A stretch of DNA of 64,000 nt from JBGPLJ01 sp035644395 (lineage in GTDB: Bacteria; Pseudomonadota; Gammaproteobacteria; Steroidobacterales; Steroidobacteraceae): assembly GCA_035644395.1 (NCBI GenBank), contig DASQOR010000059.1:124001-188000 (forward strand), read 5' to 3'. A program made the position numbers and the translations under genes. The number at the start of each line of letters is the position of its first letter. The stretch's first letter is position 1. Shown here piece after piece: positions 60,479-64,000 of the stretch. The notes under the pieces were generated by a model, which saw nothing but the letters and a program-made list of their open reading frames with translations, was not told the origin of the DNA and ran no database searches.

Positions 60479-62443
60479 TCAATGCAGAATCTTCTCGTCG
60501 ACGTAAATCGCCGTCGAAGCCGCGGCGTCCGACGTAACGACACCGCGGTACATGCCAACCGTGTTCATCGCGTAGGCGATGTGACCGGCGCCGTCCATCG
60601 CGATGAGGCCGCCGTCGCCGCCGATGCCGCCAATGCTCGCGATCGTCGCATCCGACGCCGACTGCACGCTCTCGCCCTTCCACGCGATGCGGTCGCAGAC
60701 CTGGCGGGCAGCGCTCATCCGGATGAAATACTCGCCGGTCCCGGTTGCAGAAACGGCGCAAATGCCGTCGGCTGCGTAGGTGCCGGCCCCGATGATCGGT
60801 GAGTCGCCGACGCGACCCCAGCGCTTGCCCGTGGTGCCGCCCGTCGAGGTGCCTGCGGCGAGATGGCCGCTTTCATCGAGTGCCACCGCGCCGATCGTTC
60901 CGTAGCGGTGGGTCTTGTCGATGGCGGCGGCCTGGTCCTTGCGCCATGCCTCGAGTTCCTTCCAGCGCCGCTCGGTCCGGAAATATGACGGGTCAACTTG
61001 CTCCAGGTTCTGCTCCCTGGAGAACTGGTCCGCGCCGCTGCCTGCCAGCATGACGTGCGGCGAATGTTCCATCACGGCCCGAGCGAGGCTGATGGGATTC
61101 TTCGTGCGCGTGACGCCCGACACCGCGCCGGCCTTGCGCGTGCTGCCGTCCATGATGGAAGCGTCGAGTTCGATGCGGCCGTCGGCCGTAAAAACCGCAC
61201 CTTTGCCGGCGTTGAAGAGCGGATCGTCCTCGAGCACGCGCAGCGTTGCCTCGACGGCGTCGAGGCCGGAGCCGCCGTTGCGCAGGATTGTCGCGCCGGC
61301 CTCGAGCGCGGCGTCGAGCGCCGCGCGATAGGCGGCATCCTGCGCGGGCGTGAGGTCGCTGCGCTCGATGACGCCGGCACCGCCGTGGATGGCGAGCGCC
61401 CAATGTTTCGGCGCCGGCTGCGTCGCAAGGTTCTGCACGCCGGCGAGCGTCGCGAGCGCAGCCTCGTCGAACCGGCCGTCCACGACATTGAGCGAGAACC
61501 GCGAGACCGGGCGGCTCACCTCGAAGGTCTTGAGGTCGAGCGCGCTGTCGGGACCGATCAGCGTGACCGGGATGTCGCGGAAATTGAACGGGCCGCGCGT
61601 CAGCCCGTCCGGTTCGCGCATCGGGCGGATCAGCCAGGCATAGCCGTTGACGCGCGTGTAGAAGCGGCCGATGCCACTCGCATCGATGCAGAGCGCCGAA
61701 CTCTCATCGACCCCGATTCCGGTGATCGCCGGGTTCTTCTCCTCGTGCGCGAGCCGCGCGATCATGACGATGAGCCGGCCCTGCCGCTCGCGCGCGGCGA
61801 AATGCGTGTCCGTGATGACGTTCGCCAGATAGGGGAGGTGCAGAAAGTCGCGCACCAGCGTGACGGCGCTGCCGAGCGGATGCTTGAGAGCGACCGTCGA
61901 CTTGAGGCTTCCACCGTCCATCGCGCCGTAGCTGTAAGCGCCGAGGATCGCGAGTCCCGCGCTCGTCCCGCCGATGGGCTTGCCCGCTCGCACGTGCGCG
62001 TCGAGGAGTTCGTTGAGCGGCGTGCCTTTCCAGAAGCGCACATACCTCGATTGATCGCCGCCGCCGAGAAAGATGCCGTCGGCATGGCGCACGATGTCGA
62101 GCACCTTCGGATCGCTCGCGGCGCTGCGGTCGGAGAAAACGATCGTTTCGACGGAGGTTGCGCCGCCAATTTCCGCGAGGAAGCCGTTCTGCAGGTCGTC
62201 CGCGTATGACGCGCGCAGGAAGACAATATGCCCGTGGCCGGCCTGCTCGACGAACCAGTGAAAAGCCGGCGCGGCCCACTCGCCGCCGCCCATCAGCATC
62301 ATACCGGGCGCTGTCTTGCCGGGTGTCGGGGCGGTGAGGTTGCCCGCGTGATAATAGGCATAGGGTGGCGCGCTCTTGCCATCGGCCGCGAAGCCGACGA
62401 AGGCGAGCGCGACACAAGCGACGAGTCGCTGAAAGTTCGACAT
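60479..62443 (-). CDS. secreted cyanophycinase-isoaspartyl peptidase fusion
   Basis: 654 residues with signal peptide (to about residue 24). Residues about 45-320: peptidase S51/cyanophycinase, with nucleophile Ser in GGTSAGLAILGAY, the GGGDQSRYV loop and MLMGGGEWA. Residues about 350-654: Ntn-hydrolase of the isoaspartyl peptidase/L-asparaginase family, with LAIHGGAGVIERSDLTP, FNAGKGAVFTADG, and the autocleavage Thr in HRYGTIGAVALD. Cyanophycinase releases beta-Asp-Arg dipeptides and isoaspartyl peptidase splits such dipeptides, so one exported chain could carry out the whole breakdown of cyanophycin. ATG 62443 has GGGAG upstream. Confidence 0.88.
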   Translation of the reverse strand: MSNFQRLVACVALAFVGFAADGKSAPPYAYYHAGNLTAPTPGKTAPGMMLMGGGEWAAPAFHWFVEQAGHGHIVFLRASYADDLQNGFLAEIGGATSVETIVFSDRSAASDPKVLDIVRHADGIFLGGGDQSRYVRFWKGTPLNELLDAHVRAGKPIGGTSAGLAILGAYSYGAMDGGSLKSTVALKHPLGSAVTLVRDFLHLPYLANVITDTHFAARERQGRLIVMIARLAHEEKNPAITGIGVDESSALCIDASGIGRFYTRVNGYAWLIRPMREPDGLTRGPFNFRDIPVTLIGPDSALDLKTFEVSRPVSRFSLNVVDGRFDEAALATLAGVQNLATQPAPKHWALAIHGGAGVIERSDLTPAQDAAYRAALDAALEAGATILRNGGSGLDAVEATLRVLEDDPLFNAGKGAVFTADGRIELDASIMDGSTRKAGAVSGVTRTKNPISLARAVMEHSPHVMLAGSGADQFSREQNLEQVDPSYFRTERRWKELEAWRKDQAAAIDKTHRYGTIGAVALDESGHLAAGTSTGGTTGKRWGRVGDSPIIGAGTYAADGICAVSATGTGEYFIRMSAARQVCDRIAWKGESVQSASDATIASIGGIGGDGGLIAMDGAGHIAYAMNTVGMYRGVVTSDAAASTAIYVDEKILH

Positions 62444-62602
62444 TCGCGGATTTCTCCCGGGCTCGATACGGCGAACGATTGTCAGGCGGCCGATATTATG
62501 CACAAGCAGGTCGACGAAAGTGGGAGTGCTGTGGCAGTGCCAATAGCGCCTATCAATCCGGCGCCTTTCGCATGAGAATTAAGGGGAAGGGGGAATTCAT
62601 CC
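62444..62602. other. divergent control region between fusion and S9 peptidase genes
   Basis: 159 bases with no ORF; must hold promoters for both peptidase genes. No clear operator seen. Confidence 0.35.
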
Positions 62603-64000
62603 ATGCCTCGTGTCAGGTTCCTGCTCTCGTTCGTCATATTGGCAGTACCGGCTGCCTTGACTGCTGCGACACCCGCGCCCGAGGCCGGTGCGCGGCGTGC
62701 GGTGACCCTCGATGACACGACGCGCGTGCTACGGCCGAGCGACCCCAGGCTCTCTCCGGATGGGCGTTGGGTTGCCTACGAAGTTGAGGATCAGATCTAC
62801 GTCGCCGCCGCGCAAAGGGGTGCTCCGCGCGCTGTCACCGCGGAGGGCACGAAGGCCTCCGATCCGCAGTGGTCGCGCGACGGGCACTCACTCTTCTTCC
62901 TGTCGGACCGCGGGGACAAGAAATGGCAAGTGTGGAAACTGCCGATCGCTACCTTCGGTGAGGCTGAGCCCATCACCTCAGTGGATCGCGGCATCGACAA
63001 ACTCAATCTCTCGCCGGATGAGTCACGACTGCTGCTGACCGTACGAGGCAATACCGGACAGAAGCCCGACGATTCCGCCAAGGCGCCGCCGGGGGAGAAG
63101 CCGAAGCCCGCCCCGTGGGTGATTACGCGGCTGCAGATGAAGCAGGACGCGGAGGACGGCTACCTCGTCAGCGATCGCGCCGAACACATTTATGTCTACG
63201 ACAGTGCGTCGAAGAACCTGCGCCAGATCACCTCGGGTGAATACTCCGAATCCGAACCCGCGTGGTCGCCGGATGGCACCCGCGTGGTCTTCGTGAGCAA
63301 TCGCGAGAAGGAGCCCGATGCGACTTACCGCTCCGACCTCTGGCTGGTCGATGCCGGTAACACCGATCGCGGCAAAACCCTTCAGCGTCTGACGGATGAC
63401 GAGCAGACGAAGGACTCGCCGGTCTTCAGCCCGGATGGCAAGACCATCGCCTACATCACGGCGGAAGACGGGGTCTACGCCTTGCAGCAGATTGCCGTGA
63501 TTCCTGCGAGCGGGGGTTCGCCGCGGATCCTGACGCTGGGCCTCGAGCGGTGGATCACGAGTTTCCGCTTCTCGCCCGACAGTGAATGGATCTATTTTCT
63601 CTACGAGAATCACGGCGGCACTCACCTTGGCCGCGTGCGGGTGCGCGACGGCAAGCTCGAGCGCCTGCTGGAAGGTGAACGAGCGATTTCGGCGATGGAT
63701 GTCGCTGCCAACGGCACGGTGGCCGCGCGCATCGAGAACTTGAACGATCCGCCGGAGATCTACTCGTTCGCCCACGGCAAGCTCACGCGACTGTCGGCTA
63801 TCAACGATGCCTTGCTGCGCGAGGTCGCCATCGGCAACAAGGAAAAGGTGGAGTTCAAGAGTCCGGACGGCACATCGGTGGAAGCCTTCGTGACCAAGCC
63901 GCCCGGCTTCGACGCCGCCCGCAAGTACCCGACGATTCTGCACATCCATGGCGGTCCCGTCAGCCAGTTCACCTACGGATTCGATGCCGAATTCCAGTAC
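62603..64000 (+). CDS. S9 family peptidase, N-terminal part (cut by window)
   Basis: 466 codons to the window end. ATG 62603 follows AAGGGGGAA and starts a signal peptide (MPRVRFLLSFVILAVPAALT). The visible part is a beta-propeller with PD40/WD-like repeats (SPDGRWVAYE, SRDGHSLFFLSDRGDKKWQV, SPDGTRVVFVSNREKE, SPDGKTIAYITAEDG). The catalytic alpha/beta-hydrolase begins near residue 430 with KYPTILHIHGGP (oxyanion region); the Ser-Asp-His triad lies beyond the window. Prolyl oligopeptidase/acylaminoacyl peptidase type, periplasmic. Divergent from the cyanophycinase fusion, so possibly part of the same peptide-use function. Confidence 0.9.
   Translation, partial: MPRVRFLLSFVILAVPAALTAATPAPEAGARRAVTLDDTTRVLRPSDPRLSPDGRWVAYEVEDQIYVAAAQRGAPRAVTAEGTKASDPQWSRDGHSLFFLSDRGDKKWQVWKLPIATFGEAEPITSVDRGIDKLNLSPDESRLLLTVRGNTGQKPDDSAKAPPGEKPKPAPWVITRLQMKQDAEDGYLVSDRAEHIYVYDSASKNLRQITSGEYSESEPAWSPDGTRVVFVSNREKEPDATYRSDLWLVDAGNTDRGKTLQRLTDDEQTKDSPVFSPDGKTIAYITAEDGVYALQQIAVIPASGGSPRILTLGLERWITSFRFSPDSEWIYFLYENHGGTHLGRVRVRDGKLERLLEGERAISAMDVAANGTVAARIENLNDPPEIYSFAHGKLTRLSAINDALLREVAIGNKEKVEFKSPDGTSVEAFVTKPPGFDAARKYPTILHIHGGPVSQFTYGFDAEFQY

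Overview
The window is a GC-rich, gene-dense chromosomal segment without rRNA, tRNA, CRISPR or prophage genes. The cytochrome bd operon with both small subunits (cydP upstream, cydX downstream), a rhombotarget lipoprotein with a GlyGly-CTERM tail, an UrcA-family protein and several TonB-dependent receptors suggest a gammaproteobacterium, perhaps of the Steroidobacterales/Nevskiales type. That placement is inference from gene content only.

Layout. 1-3.8 kb: end of a MacB-like tripartite efflux operon (ATPase, permease, TolC-type protein) and an O-methyltransferase. 3.9-7.8 kb: a small secreted protein, an MFS transporter and a PQQ/haem c dehydrogenase. 7.8-11.7 kb: TSUP permease and cydP-cydA-cydB-cydX. 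11.8-17 kb: a catabolic block with two adjacent LigF-like glutathione transferases, an MFS transporter, a Rieske oxygenase and an SDR that strongly resembles the LigD C-alpha-dehydrogenase of lignin beta-aryl ether breakdown. 17.3-17.7 kb: remnant of a haem c protein.

17.8-26.5 kb is a stress-response island: BON-domain lipoprotein, small lipoprotein, sigma-54 activator, LuxR-type response regulator, lone receiver, CsbD, CHASE3 histidine kinase, DUF1328, DUF883, a YqjE-like protein, two small proteins, Fe/Mn SOD and an AI-2E permease. I find three -24/-12 (sigma-54) promoters in and beside it and a shared TGTAGGA-N8-ACATGCGG element, so the regulators and the effector genes probably form one circuit. 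It is followed by a pair of trypsin-like PDZ proteins, the second with a broken catalytic triad.

28.9-41.5 kb: DUF4019 protein, TetR regulator, rhombotarget lipoprotein, UrcA protein, PLP decarboxylase, DUF2783 plus FAD hydroxylase, AraC/FeaR-like regulator, a compact tryptophan-tryptophylquinone amine dehydrogenase cluster (large subunit, mauE, mauD, small subunit, cytochrome c), CHRD protein and a VanA-like Rieske oxygenase. 41.9-48.8 kb: TonB receptor, cytochrome P450, shortened SnoaL-like ORF, MetE-like methyltransferase, dihaem cytochrome c, ABM monooxygenase and a secreted protein. 48.9-53.2 kb: LuxR/ATPase regulator and an ArsR-SRPBCC-GST operon. 53.2-58.5 kb: 2OG oxygenase, two paralogous TonB_C-like secreted proteins around a GNAT enzyme, threonine synthase-like enzyme and alkyladenine glycosylase. 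58.5-64 kb: TonB receptor, a cyanophycinase/isoaspartyl peptidase fusion and the start of an S9 peptidase.

The main theme is uptake and oxidative breakdown of plant-derived aromatics and amines, interleaved with a general stress module. Items most worth follow-up are the sigma-54/RcsB-box stress circuit, the helically phased GCGGACA repeats in front of two small secreted protein genes, the cyanophycin-degrading fusion, the TTQ cluster without MauG, the LigD/LigF-like cassette and the Rieske gene whose start lies inside a mobile-type hairpin.
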